Shown: one piece after another, positions 7,219 to 16,126 of the stretch
How positions within the stretch are numbered: position 1 is the first letter of the stretch
Layout: each line of letters starts with the position of its first letter
Source: CAZQVN01 sp964596775
GTDB taxonomy: Bacteria > Eisenbacteria > RBG-16-71-46 > JABDJR01 > JAWXBZ01
NCBI GenBank assembly: GCA_964596775.1
Contig: CAZQVN010000058.1
Span: 1 to 23,754, forward strand
Direction: 5' to 3'
Length of the DNA stretch: 23,754 nt
The notes under the pieces: generated by a model
Databases searched by the model: none
Told to the model about the DNA's origin: nothing
Seen by the model: only the letters and a program-made list of their open reading frames with translations
Translations under genes and position numbers: made by a program

Positions 7219-9312
7219 TTGGGCATCGTGCGTCTGCCGCGTCTGTTGCCGATCCTGACCTTTCTTGCAGTCGTTCCATCCACCCTGTCCGCTGCGGAAC
7301 CGGACTCGCTTTCGCGTGCGGCCGCTCCCGACACGCTCCCCCGGGTCGTCGAGATCGGCGAAATCGAGGTGTCTGCGTCACGGACCCGCACCCTGATCGT
7401 CGACAGCCCGCGCGAGGCGCGCGTCGTCGGGGGGCAGGAAGCGGGCGAACGGCTTGCCATGGGCACGGCGGACGCGTTGAACGAGGCGGCGGAAGTGCAT
7501 CTCCAGAAAACGTCGCTCGGGGGCGGATCACCGATTCTCCGGGGCCTCGCGGGCAACCGGGTGCTGATGCTCGTGGACGGGATCCGTCTCAACAACAGCA
7601 CGTTCCGGCTCGGCGTCAACCAGTACCTGAACACGGTCGGCCCCGACGTCCTGGATCACATCGAAGTCCTCCCGGGGCCCGGTTCCGCGCTGTTCGGCAG
7701 CGACGCACTGGGCGGAGTCGTCAACGTGGTCGGCAAGGAACCGTCGGCGGAGCGCCCGGAGCTCGAATACGCGGGCACGGTGACATCGGCCGAGGGGAGC
7801 ATGACGCACATTCTCACGCTGAACCGTGCGTTCTCGCCGCGGTTTGCGGTGCTCGTCGGCGGCGCGGTGCGCGACCTGAACGACTTCCGCGCCGGGGGCG
7901 GCGATACTCAGTTCCATACCGGCTTCTCCGAGTGGGGATCGAACGCGCGGGTCGTCTGGAAGCCGGAAACACGGCACACGTTCACGGCGGCCTACCAGAC
8001 GACGCGCCAGGAGGACGTGCCGCGCACCGACCGGATCGTGGCCGGACGCGACAGCGTGAACTTCTACGACCCGCAGAACCGGGAACTGGCGTTTCTCCGC
8101 TACGACACGCGCGCGCTGGACCCGGTGGCGCAGGCGCTTCGGGTCACCCTGTCGTGGAATCGCCAGAAGGAAGGGCGCCGGACGATCTCGGCCACGAAGA
8201 CCACGCAGGAAATCAACGAGCTTGACGACGCGGAGACGATCGGCCTCTCCATCGAGGCGCGCTCGGTGACCGATCCGAAGACGATCGCCACCTACGGCGC
8301 CGACGTGTACTGGGACTTCGTGGACAGCCGGGCGAACCTGCACCGGCTCGACACGGGCGTCTACGAGGAGCGCCCCGGCAAGCTGCCGGATGACGGCCGT
8401 CACACCTCCGGCGGGCTGTTCCTGCGCCTGCAGCACTCCCTCCGCCCCGATGTCATGGTCTCGGGTTCGCTCAGGGGGTCGCTGTTCCGGCTTTCCGGCA
8501 CGCCCCAGGGGGATTTCGGCCGCGTCGTACTCGACAACAGGAACGTGACCGGGGCCGGTGAGATCCGGAAGTCGTTCGGCAAGGGTCACTCGGTGTTCGC
8601 GGCGCTGTCCCAGGCGTTCCGCGCGCCGAACATGGAGGACGCGATGGCGCTCGGCCTCACGAACAAGGGGTACGACGTGCCGAACCCGGACCTCGGGCCG
8701 GAAAAGAGCATCACGCTCGAGACGGGGCTGAAACTTGCCGGGAGGACGGACCGGGAGCACGGCGTGGTCACGCTGTTCGCCACGCGGATCGAGGACGTGC
8801 TGGAGCGCACCCCCACCACGTTCAACGGGGCCGACTCGCTGAACGGAGAGCCGGTGTTCCACCAGACGAACCAGGGGCGGGCCGACCTGGCCGGCGCGTC
8901 GGTGTCCGGATCGTGGCGCCCGGCCGAACGCTGGTCGGCGCGCGGCAGCGTGTCGTACACGTTCAGCCAGAACCGGGAGACGAAGGACCCGCTGACCCGC
9001 ACGCCGCCGCTACGCGGGTCGCTGGCGCTGCGCCGGGAGATCGCGACGGGATGGGCCGAGGCAGCGGTGGCCTGCGCCGCGAAGGCGGACCGGCTGTCGC
9101 CGGACGATCTTCGCGACACGCGCATCCCAGAAGGCGGAACGCCGGGGTACGCGGTCCTGCACCTGCGCGGCGCGTGGCCCGTGTCACCGGATCTCGTGCT
9201 CCGGGCCGGGCTCGAGAACGTCTTCGACAGGAATTACCGGGTTCACGGGTCGGGGATCGACATGCCGGGACGGAATCTGACGCTGGGGGTCGGGGTGCGG
9301 CTGGACCGTTAG
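7219..9312 (+). CDS. TonB-dependent outer-membrane receptor
   Basis: The 697-residue protein begins at a TTG placed eight bases after GAGGAGG. A signal peptide (RLPRLLPILTFLAVVPSTLS, cleavage near residue 25) is followed by a TonB-box-like EIEVSAS around residues 48-54. The plug domain, residues 55-172, includes SPILRGLAGNRVLMLVDGIR, LDHIEVLPGPGSALFGSDAL and GGVVNVVGK, all family hallmarks. The remaining 520 residues are amphipathic strands of a 22-stranded barrel, with QAFRAPNMEDAMALG and the end segment LENVFDRNYRVHGSGIDMPG typical of the last strands. It imports a scarce ligand across the outer membrane using TonB-ExbBD energy. The substrate cannot be read from sequence; siderophore, cobalamin or a sugar are all possible. 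No TonB, ExbB or inner-membrane transporter gene is adjacent. The C-terminal residue is Arg instead of the usual aromatic. Confidence 0.93.
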   Translation: MGIVRLPRLLPILTFLAVVPSTLSAAEPDSLSRAAAPDTLPRVVEIGEIEVSASRTRTLIVDSPREARVVGGQEAGERLAMGTADALNEAAEVHLQKTSLGGGSPILRGLAGNRVLMLVDGIRLNNSTFRLGVNQYLNTVGPDVLDHIEVLPGPGSALFGSDALGGVVNVVGKEPSAERPELEYAGTVTSAEGSMTHILTLNRAFSPRFAVLVGGAVRDLNDFRAGGGDTQFHTGFSEWGSNARVVWKPETRHTFTAAYQTTRQEDVPRTDRIVAGRDSVNFYDPQNRELAFLRYDTRALDPVAQALRVTLSWNRQKEGRRTISATKTTQEINELDDAETIGLSIEARSVTDPKTIATYGADVYWDFVDSRANLHRLDTGVYEERPGKLPDDGRHTSGGLFLRLQHSLRPDVMVSGSLRGSLFRLSGTPQGDFGRVVLDNRNVTGAGEIRKSFGKGHSVFAALSQAFRAPNMEDAMALGLTNKGYDVPNPDLGPEKSITLETGLKLAGRTDREHGVVTLFATRIEDVLERTPTTFNGADSLNGEPVFHQTNQGRADLAGASVSGSWRPAERWSARGSVSYTFSQNRETKDPLTRTPPLRGSLALRREIATGWAEAAVACAAKADRLSPDDLRDTRIPEGGTPGYAVLHLRGAWPVSPDLVLRAGLENVFDRNYRVHGSGIDMPGRNLTLGVGVRLDR

Positions 9313-9406
9313 ATGGCCGGCCCCCGGGCGAAAACCCCCGAATCCCCTAAAGCTCCCCCCCTCCCCTGCCGATAGGACAGGGACACACCTCAATGGGGGG
9401 AACCCG

Positions 9407-10399
9407 ATGAAGGCACTCATTACCGGCATCACCGGCCAGGACGGATCGTACCTGGCGGAATTTCTGCTGGCCAAGGGCTACGACGTCACCGGGATGGTGC
9501 GGCGGGCCTCCACGGAAAACTTCGAACGCATCCAGCACCTGAAAGACTCGATCAAGCTCGTCCAGGGGGACCTCCTCGACCAGCTTTCGCTCGTGCGCAT
9601 CCTCGAAACCGAGAAGCCGGACGAGATCTACAACCTGGCCGCGATGTCGTTCGTTCCCACGTCGTGGCAGCAGCCGGTCCTGACCGCGGAGTACACGGCC
9701 ACCGGCGTCACCCGGATGCTCGAGGCCGTGCGCCTCACCGCGCCGAACGCGAAGTTCTACCAGGCTTCCTCCAGCGAGATGTTCGGCAAGGTCCGCGAGA
9801 CGCCGCAGGACGAGGACACGCCGTTCTATCCGAGGAGCCCGTACGGCGTGGCCAAGGCGTACGGTCACTTCATCACCGTGAACTACCGCGAGTCGTACGA
9901 CCTGTTCGCGGTGTCCGGCATTCTCTTCAATCACGAGTCGCCGCGGCGCGGCAGGGAGTTCGTGACCCGCAAGGTGACGGACGGCGTGGCGCGGATCGCG
10001 CTCGGGCTGTCCTCGGAACTGCGCATCGGCAATCTGGAAGCGCGGCGCGACTGGGGTTATGCTCCGGACTACGTGGACGCGATGTGGCGGATGCTGCAGA
10101 CGGACTCGCCGAAGGACTTCGTCATCGCCACCGGCGTCATGCACACCGTGCGGCAGCTCGTGGAGACGGCGTTCGACGTGGCGGGCCTCTCCTGGCAGGA
10201 GTTCGTCGTCGAGGATCCCGCGTTTCTGCGCCCCGCCGAAGTCGACCTGCTCGTCGGCGACGCCTCGAAGGCGAAGGAGATCCTGGATTGGACACCGGCC
10301 ACGACATTCCGCCAGATGATCGAGGAGATGGTCCGCGCGGACATCGCCCGGCTCGAGGCGGAAACGGGACGGAAGGCCGCGACGCGGATCGCCGCCTGA
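9407..10399 (+). CDS. gmd: GDP-mannose 4,6-dehydratase
   Basis: This extended short-chain dehydrogenase of 330 residues converts GDP-D-mannose to GDP-4-keto-6-deoxy-D-mannose in the cytoplasm. The nucleotide-binding loop GITGQDGSYLAEFLL is at residues 7-21, with the GMD-specific QDGSY. The catalytic region has QASSSEMFG at 119-127 and the YxxxK pair Y146/K150 in SPYGVAKAYGH. FNHESPRRGREFVTRKV and GNLEARRDWGYAPDYVDAMW are nearly invariant in the family. The ATG follows GGGGGGAA by a few bases, within a G/C-rich leader. The reductase gene follows after 82 bp, so the two probably make one deoxyhexose precursor for a surface glycan. Length is at the short end of the family but all key residues are present. 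Confidence 0.95.
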   Translation: MKALITGITGQDGSYLAEFLLAKGYDVTGMVRRASTENFERIQHLKDSIKLVQGDLLDQLSLVRILETEKPDEIYNLAAMSFVPTSWQQPVLTAEYTATGVTRMLEAVRLTAPNAKFYQASSSEMFGKVRETPQDEDTPFYPRSPYGVAKAYGHFITVNYRESYDLFAVSGILFNHESPRRGREFVTRKVTDGVARIALGLSSELRIGNLEARRDWGYAPDYVDAMWRMLQTDSPKDFVIATGVMHTVRQLVETAFDVAGLSWQEFVVEDPAFLRPAEVDLLVGDASKAKEILDWTPATTFRQMIEEMVRADIARLEAETGRKAATRIAA

Positions 10400-10481
10400 C
10401 GGCGGGCCACGTTCGGACCGCCGCCCGCGACACACCGCCGGGCTCCGGCCGCACCTCCAACCTCGACCCGATCGTGACTCC

Positions 10482-11393
10482 ATGCGCATCCTGATCACCG
10501 GGGCGTCCGGGTTTCTCGGGCGCCATCTCACGGCACGGCTTTCCGAACTCGGCCATGATGTGACGGGCGCGTCGCGGGCCACCGGGTTCGACGTGACGGA
10601 CGCGGCCGCCGTGCGCAGCACCATCACCGGGCTCGAGCCGGAAGCGATCTACCACCTGGCCGGCCCCTCGTTCGTTCCCGACTCGAAGAAGGACCCGCGC
10701 GCCACCTTCGACATCCACGTGGGCGGCACGGTCAACGTGCTCGAAGCGGCGCGGTCGCTCGACACTCCCCCGCGCGTGCTGCTCGCCGCCACGGCTGATG
10801 CCTATCGCCCCGACCCTGAACGACTGCCATTCGACGAGGACACGCCGCAATCCCCCGAAAACCCTTATGCCGCCGCGAAGATGGCCCAGGAAGCGATCGG
10901 CGTGGCCTGGCATGCCACCTGGGGGCTGCCGGTCGTGCGCGTCCGCCTGTTCAACCTGATCGGCCCGGGCCAGGACGAGCGGTTCGTGGCGTCCTCCTTC
11001 GGCAGGCAGGCAGCGGCCATCAAGCTCGGCATCCAGGAACCGGTGATGGAGGTCGGCGACCTCCGCGTGGAACGCGACTTCGTCGACTGGCGGGACGGCA
11101 TCGAGGGGATCCGCCTGGCGCTGGAAAAGGGAACGCCCGGACAGGTGTACAACATCGCCTCCGGGCGGCCGCGCGCCCTGCGCGAGATGCTCGACCTCTA
11201 CTTCAAGGCAGCCGGCATCGCCCCCGAAGTCGTGCAGCCGGAACACCTGGCGCGGCCGGGCCAGGCGCTCGTGCGCTGCGGCTCGGCGCGGCGGCTGCGC
11301 ACCGACACCGGATGGCGGATCGAGAGGTCGCTGGAGGAATCGTTGCGGGCGATACTGGAGGATTGGATGGAGAGGATGGGGGGCGGAGGGTAA
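10482..11393 (+). CDS. rmd: GDP-4-keto-6-deoxy-D-mannose reductase (Rmd-like NAD-dependent epimerase/dehydratase)
   Basis: The 303-residue short-chain dehydrogenase has the Rossmann loop GASGFLGRHL at residues 7-16 and the catalytic pair Y129/K133 in NPYAAAKMAQE, with the T/S at ATADAY near 104. FNLIGPGQDERFVASSFGRQ, VGDLRVERDFVDWRDGIEGI and GQVYNIASGRPRALREMLDL match the Rmd/GDP-6-deoxymannose reductase subfamily better than GDP-fucose synthase. Together with gmd this should yield GDP-D-rhamnose. A GDP-D-talose or other C4 reductase outcome remains possible because stereochemistry is not readable from sequence. No clear Shine-Dalgarno is seen before the ATG, so translation may depend on gmd. 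A tight convergent hairpin follows the stop. Confidence 0.8.
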   Translation: MRILITGASGFLGRHLTARLSELGHDVTGASRATGFDVTDAAAVRSTITGLEPEAIYHLAGPSFVPDSKKDPRATFDIHVGGTVNVLEAARSLDTPPRVLLAATADAYRPDPERLPFDEDTPQSPENPYAAAKMAQEAIGVAWHATWGLPVVRVRLFNLIGPGQDERFVASSFGRQAAAIKLGIQEPVMEVGDLRVERDFVDWRDGIEGIRLALEKGTPGQVYNIASGRPRALREMLDLYFKAAGIAPEVVQPEHLARPGQALVRCGSARRLRTDTGWRIERSLEESLRAILEDWMERMGGGG

Positions 11394-11400
11394 AACCGCA

Positions 11401-11433
11401 TTGCCGCCGGCCCGGTCCGCAGACCGGCGGCAA
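11401..11433. terminator. Hairpin between convergent genes, probable bidirectional terminator
   Basis: TTGCCGCCGG and CCGGCGGCAA form a perfect ten-base-pair stem with a 13-base loop. An alternative inner stem CCGGTC/GACCGG is nested in it. It lies between the ends of rmd and the minus-strand secreted protein. Read on the minus strand it is followed within six bases by a short TTTT run, so it best terminates the minus-strand transcript. Confidence 0.6.
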
Positions 11434-11459
11434 CGCTCACATCTTTCCGCGAACGACTC

Positions 11460-12152
11460 CTATCGCGATCTCATGACCGACTTGATCCGGCTCCACGTCG
11501 AACTCTCGACCGGCGTCGGGCAGCCCTGGTCGAAGATGAGCTCCACGTCGTCGATGTAGGCCGGCACGTTGCCGGACGTCGCATTCACGAGGAACACCTG
11601 GGCCAGGATGTACTTCGTGTCGGCCGGAATGGCCACGCAGTTCAACGCCACCTGCTGCCAGGTGCCCGCGTCCGCATCCAGCGCCAGGCTCGTGTTGACC
11701 AGGAGCGTGTGCGTGGGCCAGCCGTTCGGACTGTTGAACGTGCGGATGTCCACGCCGATCGTGGAGCCCGGCGTCGTGGAGCACGTGTTGCCCCACGCGC
11801 GGAGGCTGACCAGCGTCGGCGGCCCGCTCGACACGTCGACCGCCTGCCAGGCCTGGCTGTGGGACCCTCCGCCCACGTTGAGCCGCAGCATGTAGGGGTT
11901 GCTGCGCGGCCCCGTGCCGCAGGTGGTCACGTTCGTGATGTCGGCGGCCTCGGCGCCCCAGAAACCGTAGGACGCGGGAGGTCCGACAACCGTGCCGAAA
12001 TTTCCCACCGGTCCGGCGGGACCGGAGTCGAAGGCGGGGTTCACGAGCTGGGCGCCGGCCGGTGCGGCGGCCAGCAGTGCCGCCACGATGGCGGCCCCCA
12101 TGGTGAACCGGGACAGAAACAGCTGGAATTCTCTTCGAGACGCCACGTGCAT
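11460..12152 (-). CDS. Secreted protein with carbohydrate-binding-like beta-sandwich domain
   Basis: The start ATG at 12152 follows AGGAGG by eight bases; the longer frame reaching 12245 lacks a ribosome site and would bury the signal peptide. The 230-residue product has a signal peptide with hydrophobic core MGAAIVAALLAAAPAGA, cleaved after residue 34. The mature part starts LVNPAFDSGPAGPVGNFGTV, the opening typical of CBM-like or DUF642-like jelly-roll domains. It continues with GSHSQAWQAVDVSS, GTWQQVALNCVAIPADTKYI and PAYIDDVELIF, the usual last strand of such domains. Cysteines are few and may pair outside the cytoplasm. The ligand is unknown. The end CPTPVESSTWSRIKSVMRSR is a separate basic tail after a proline-containing linker and is not a known anchor. 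It is convergent with rmd, with which it need not be related. Confidence 0.8.
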   Translation of the reverse strand: MHVASRREFQLFLSRFTMGAAIVAALLAAAPAGAQLVNPAFDSGPAGPVGNFGTVVGPPASYGFWGAEAADITNVTTCGTGPRSNPYMLRLNVGGGSHSQAWQAVDVSSGPPTLVSLRAWGNTCSTTPGSTIGVDIRTFNSPNGWPTHTLLVNTSLALDADAGTWQQVALNCVAIPADTKYILAQVFLVNATSGNVPAYIDDVELIFDQGCPTPVESSTWSRIKSVMRSR

Positions 12153-12503
12153 GAGGTGCTCCTCCTGGTCGCAAACGTCCGGAGCCGACTCCGGGACATG
12201 AGAACCGGATTCGTGGACCGGAAGGGGCGTCACGGCGTGCGACACGCATCCCGGGCCGGGTGTGGTGGTGCCAGAGAGCTGTCCATCGGGGAGGTCGACG
12301 GGGATGATCCGCGCCGCCGCATGCAGGAGACCCGGATCGGACCTTCCGGGGCGTCGGAGCGTTGATTCAATCTATCCGTTTCCGGGGGGATATTCCACTG
12401 TTTTTATCCGGCTTTGTCGGCCGTCGCTCAAGTCTTATACTGATCCCGTTTCAAGTCCTGTTTCGTTTCTTTCCAGACGCCGCTGGCTGGAGACCCCGAT
12501 TCG
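12153..12503. other. Intergenic region between the divergent secreted-protein and kinase genes
   Basis: This 351-bp stretch holds the ribosome site of the minus-strand gene at its left end and the kinase promoter at its right end. The last part (12360-12480) is AT-richer than its surroundings. No convincing gene, RNA or promoter for the minus-strand gene was seen in the rest. Confidence 0.5.
12414..12441 (+). promoter_or_regulatory. Candidate promoter of the kinase-sigma operon
   Basis: TTGTCG (12414-12419) and TATACT (12436-12441) are separated by 16 bp, giving four and five matches to the sigma-70 boxes. They lie in the AT-rich stretch before the kinase gene and predict a leader of about 55 bases. 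Confidence 0.45.
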
Positions 12504-15422
12504 ATGGACGTCACCGTTCCTTCCCGCTTCGCCCTGCTCCGACTCCTCGGTGAGGGGGGTATGGGGCAGGTCTACCTGGCCCGCGACACCCGGCTCAACC
12601 GGCTGGTGGCCCTCAAGTTCATCCAGCCGGATCTCGTCCGCGTCGAGGAGATCCGCCGAAGATTCCAGCGCGAGGCGACGGCGGCCGCCGAACTGACCCA
12701 CCCCGGCCTCGCTTCCATCCACGACTACCAGGAAAACGACGGCCGGCCGTTCCTCGTCCTCGAGTACGTGGACGGGGACTCGCTCGCCGTCCTTCTCGAG
12801 CCCGGTCCCCTGCCCGCCGACCGGGTGATGGCGCTGGCCCGTGGTCTCCTGCCGACCCTGAAGTTCATCCATGACCGGGGCTTCGTCCATCGGGACGTGA
12901 AGAGCGCCAACATCCTGCTCGAACGCAAAGGCGGCGTGAAACTCCTCGACCTCGGCCTGACGAAGGAACTCGACGACTCCAGAGTGACCCGCGCCGGAAT
13001 GATCACCGGAAGCGTGGCCTACATGAGTCCGGAACAGGTGTCGGACGACGGCGTCGACCGCCGGAGCGATCTCTGGAGTTTCGGCGTCGTCCTGTACGAG
13101 TGCCTCACCGGCCGGCTGCCGTTCGCGGCGGAGTCGAACATCGCGGCGATCTACCGGATCCTGCACGAGTCGCCCCGCCCGCTTCCCGACGGCGTGCCGC
13201 CCGACCTGGCCCGCGTGGTCCGGAGGTGCCTGCAGAAGAATCCGGAGGACCGCTACGCGGACGTTGTGGGACTCATGGCGGATCTGGAAGGGTCGCCGGT
13301 CGCGGCGCATGGCGGAGACACGCATGCCGCTTCGGGCGCAACGCCTGCGGCCAGGCCCGTCGTCCCGGCGATGCCCGTCGCCTCCGGCGCGACCCGGCGG
13401 GTCCCCGGCGGCTACTTCATCGGCGCCGCGGTCCTGATCGCGGTCCTGGCCGGCGCGTTCTTGCTGACGGCACGGCGCGACGCCGAAACGACGGGGCCGC
13501 CCCCGAGGGTCGTCCTGGCGATCCTCCCCTTTCGGGACCTGGCACCGGAAGCCGATCCGATTTCGTCGGCGGAGGTCACGGCGCTGCTGCACGCCGGGTT
13601 TTCCCGCTCCGCGGGGCTGCGGATCCTGAGCCCGGAGTACATTGCGGATCTGCATCGCCGGATGTTCCCGGACGGAGGGCCGGGCGTGGCGTCGGACCAG
13701 GCGCTCAGCCTGGCCCGGAAAGCCGGTGCCGGTGTGTTCCTCACCGGAGAGTTCCGCCGCCGCGACGAGGGCGCCGAGATCGTATGGCGGCTGATCGAGC
13801 CGAAGAAGGGGGAAACGCTGGGGACGAAGGTCGTTCAAGGAGCGACCCTCGGCGAAGCGACCGGCACGGTCGTCGCCTCGGTCTTCCCGTTGATCGAGAC
13901 GCCCGGGGGGCGTCCGCCCGATCCCCTGGACCCGGCGGCCGCGGCGATGGCAGGCATCCACCCGGGTGCGTGGCGGGAGTACGTGAAGGGACAGTTGCAG
14001 AGGGCACAATTTCCGGGCGAGGCGATGGTCGACTTCGAGCGGGCCATCGCGCTCGACTCCACGTTCGCGCAGGCCTACCTGGAGCTGGGCTCGCTCGCGA
14101 TCGTGAACTTCAGGATGGAGCGCGGCATCGAGGTGCTGAACAGAGCCTGGCTGCTGAGGCATCGACTGGACCCCCGCGACAGGATGCGGCTGGATGCGGT
14201 GATCGCCGTCAAGGATGGAAAACTGCCGCTCGCTGTAACGTCGTATCGGACTATCCTTGATCGCTGGCCGGATGACCTGTACTCCCTTCGTGATCTGTCC
14301 TACATCTACTGGTACACGAACTGTCTGAGCGAATCGAAAGAAGTCCTGGAGCGCGGCCTCGATCTGTACCCGAACGACGTCGACCTGCTGGCACGGAAGG
14401 CCAGGACGATTGTTTCGCTGGGTCGCCCCGAAGAAGGGATCCGGATTCTGCGTTCCATTCTCCGGGAACACCCGCGAAGCCCCGAGTTCTGGGACGATCT
14501 TGCCCTGTTCTACCTTCATGTCGGGCTTCCCGACAGTGCGGAGACGGCCACGGCCCGGATCGCCGAGTACGGTGGATCGATCTACCTCGACATGTTCCCC
14601 GTCTGGATCGCCTACGCCCGCGGCAATCTGGGCGGCGCCATGGACAAGGCCAGAGCCCTTCTGACAAAGCCCGGACTCAACGATGAGGAGCGGTCCAAAT
14701 ACACCGTTTCGATCTACCCGCTCCCCGTGCTGTCCGGACTCCTGATGGAGACCGGACGACTGAAGGAGAGCCTGGCCGTCTTTCGGCGGGTTTTCGAGGC
14801 GTCTTCCGAGCCAGGTGTCCGGGATGGCGTGATCGGCCTGGCCCTGGGCCAGGCGCAGGCAACCGGACTTCAGCCTTTCGTCATGGACCTGTATGAAGCG
14901 CTGAGCTCGGATCCCCTGGAGGGCCATGCCCGCTTCTACAGGACATCTCTCGAGTTTTCCAGGCTGGTTGATCTCGGCGAGACGGAAGCAGCGGGAGAAC
15001 TTCTCGAAAGAACCCGCGCGGATCCGGAGTTCCGGAGCTGCTTTCAGCTGAGGGTCTTTCGAAGGTGGGAGGCCATGCTGGCGCTTCGTGCGAACCGCCA
15101 CGGAGACGCCATCCGCTCCGTTGAGGAGGCACTGAGAAACGGAGTCTTCCCGGGGTGGCAGCATATTCTTCACCACGACCTCCTCGCCGAAGCCCTCCAC
15201 AAGTCCAGCCGCCCCGCCGAAGCCGCGGCGATCTACGAAGACATCCTCCGCCGCTACGCCGGTCACGCCATCGACCGCTACCGGCTCGGCATCGTCTACC
15301 AGGAGATGGGGCGGAAGGCCGAGGCGAAGGAACAGTTCCGCCTGTTTCTCGACGCCTGGTCGAAGGCGGATCCGGAGCTGCCGCAACCCGCCGACGCGCG
15401 GAAAAGGATGGCCACGCTGTGA
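12504..15422 (+). CDS. Transmembrane Ser/Thr protein kinase with extracytoplasmic TolB-like and TPR region
   Basis: The 972-residue protein has an N-terminal PknB-type kinase domain, residues 9-262. The glycine loop is GEGGMG (16-21), the ATP lysine K38 in VALKFI and the catalytic loop HRDVKSAN (129-136). The metal motif is DLG (149-151) instead of DFG, and SPE (175-177) replaces APE. A proline/alanine-rich linker leads to one membrane helix, GYFIGAAVLIAVLAGAFLLT (303-322). Beyond it, VVLAILPFRDLAPEADPISS resembles the TolB/FlgO-like N-terminal fold often found in such kinases. The last 500 residues are helical TPR-like repeats (for example AFAQAYLELGSLAI, YRLGIVYQEMGRKAEAKEQF). The TPR part would face the periplasm. 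It overlaps the sigma gene by GTGA, so it probably phosphorylates or otherwise controls that sigma factor. A GGAG lies 11 bases before the ATG. Kinase function is well supported; the partner is inferred. Confidence 0.93.
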   Translation: MDVTVPSRFALLRLLGEGGMGQVYLARDTRLNRLVALKFIQPDLVRVEEIRRRFQREATAAAELTHPGLASIHDYQENDGRPFLVLEYVDGDSLAVLLEPGPLPADRVMALARGLLPTLKFIHDRGFVHRDVKSANILLERKGGVKLLDLGLTKELDDSRVTRAGMITGSVAYMSPEQVSDDGVDRRSDLWSFGVVLYECLTGRLPFAAESNIAAIYRILHESPRPLPDGVPPDLARVVRRCLQKNPEDRYADVVGLMADLEGSPVAAHGGDTHAASGATPAARPVVPAMPVASGATRRVPGGYFIGAAVLIAVLAGAFLLTARRDAETTGPPPRVVLAILPFRDLAPEADPISSAEVTALLHAGFSRSAGLRILSPEYIADLHRRMFPDGGPGVASDQALSLARKAGAGVFLTGEFRRRDEGAEIVWRLIEPKKGETLGTKVVQGATLGEATGTVVASVFPLIETPGGRPPDPLDPAAAAMAGIHPGAWREYVKGQLQRAQFPGEAMVDFERAIALDSTFAQAYLELGSLAIVNFRMERGIEVLNRAWLLRHRLDPRDRMRLDAVIAVKDGKLPLAVTSYRTILDRWPDDLYSLRDLSYIYWYTNCLSESKEVLERGLDLYPNDVDLLARKARTIVSLGRPEEGIRILRSILREHPRSPEFWDDLALFYLHVGLPDSAETATARIAEYGGSIYLDMFPVWIAYARGNLGGAMDKARALLTKPGLNDEERSKYTVSIYPLPVLSGLLMETGRLKESLAVFRRVFEASSEPGVRDGVIGLALGQAQATGLQPFVMDLYEALSSDPLEGHARFYRTSLEFSRLVDLGETEAAGELLERTRADPEFRSCFQLRVFRRWEAMLALRANRHGDAIRSVEEALRNGVFPGWQHILHHDLLAEALHKSSRPAEAAAIYEDILRRYAGHAIDRYRLGIVYQEMGRKAEAKEQFRLFLDAWSKADPELPQPADARKRMATL

Positions 15423-16006
15423 GCGCGGAACACCCGAACGCCGAACTCCTCCGGCGGGCCAAGGCCGGCGACCCGGCGGCGCTGAACGAGCTCTGCGACC
15501 GGCTCATCGATCCCCTGACGCACTGGGCTTCGGGTCGCCTGCCGCCCCGGGCCCGGACCCTGCTCGACACCGACGACCTCGTCCAGGAAACGGTGATCCG
15601 GGCCCTGCAGCGGATCGAGGAGTTCGAGATCCGTCACGAGGCGGCGTTCGAGGCCTACCTGCAGCGAGGCCTGATGAACCGGATCCGCGACGAGATCCGC
15701 CGGGCCAACGTGCGCCCGGAGCGGGTGTCGTCGGACGACCATGATCTCGGCGCCGACGGATCGCCGAGCGCGATCGACGAGCTTATCGGCCGGGAAACCC
15801 AGGACCTCTACGAGGAAGCGCTCCGGAGCCTGAAGCCGGCCGACCGCGAAGCGATCGTGGCCCGGGTCGACCTGCAGCTCGACTTCGAGAGCGCCGCCCG
15901 GCTGCTCGGAAAACCGTCCCCCGACGCGGCGCGCGTGGCGATCAACCGGGCGCTGACCCGGCTGGCCGAAGCGATGGCGAAACGGGCGAGATCGCGCCGG
16001 TCGTAG
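15419..16006 (+). CDS. ECF-type sigma-70 family RNA polymerase sigma factor
   Basis: The preferred start is GTG at 15419, which overlaps the kinase stop as GTGA; the frame is open further upstream inside the kinase gene but that part has no sigma similarity. The 195-residue product has a sigma region 2 with LTHWASGRLPPRARTLLDTD followed by DLVQETVIRALQRIEEFE, the core-binding and -10 recognition helices. Region 4 starts at LKPADREAIVARVDLQLDFE and ends in SPDAARVAINRALTRLAEAM, the -35 helix-turn-helix. The central linker RANVRPERVSSDDHDLGADG is acidic and serine rich and could take a phosphate. No anti-sigma gene is nearby; the coupled kinase is the likely regulator, as known for ECF groups that depend on a Ser/Thr kinase. 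Possible targets include the beta-helix lipoprotein directly downstream. Confidence 0.88.
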   Translation: MSAEHPNAELLRRAKAGDPAALNELCDRLIDPLTHWASGRLPPRARTLLDTDDLVQETVIRALQRIEEFEIRHEAAFEAYLQRGLMNRIRDEIRRANVRPERVSSDDHDLGADGSPSAIDELIGRETQDLYEEALRSLKPADREAIVARVDLQLDFESAARLLGKPSPDAARVAINRALTRLAEAMAKRARSRRS

Positions 16007-16126
16007 TCCGCCCCGGATCATATTCTGTTCGAATTTCTTCCCCGCGGCGTTATCCCAATGTGGAGGAGCGGCACGGCCGCCTTCCGACGCGTCTCTCGTT
16101 TACCCTCACCACACCGGAGGACACTC

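Noticed and set aside
12435..15386. Minus-strand open frame of 983 codons opposite the first kinase
   Set aside because: It is the antisense shadow of a clear kinase-TPR gene and lacks any domain or ribosome site.
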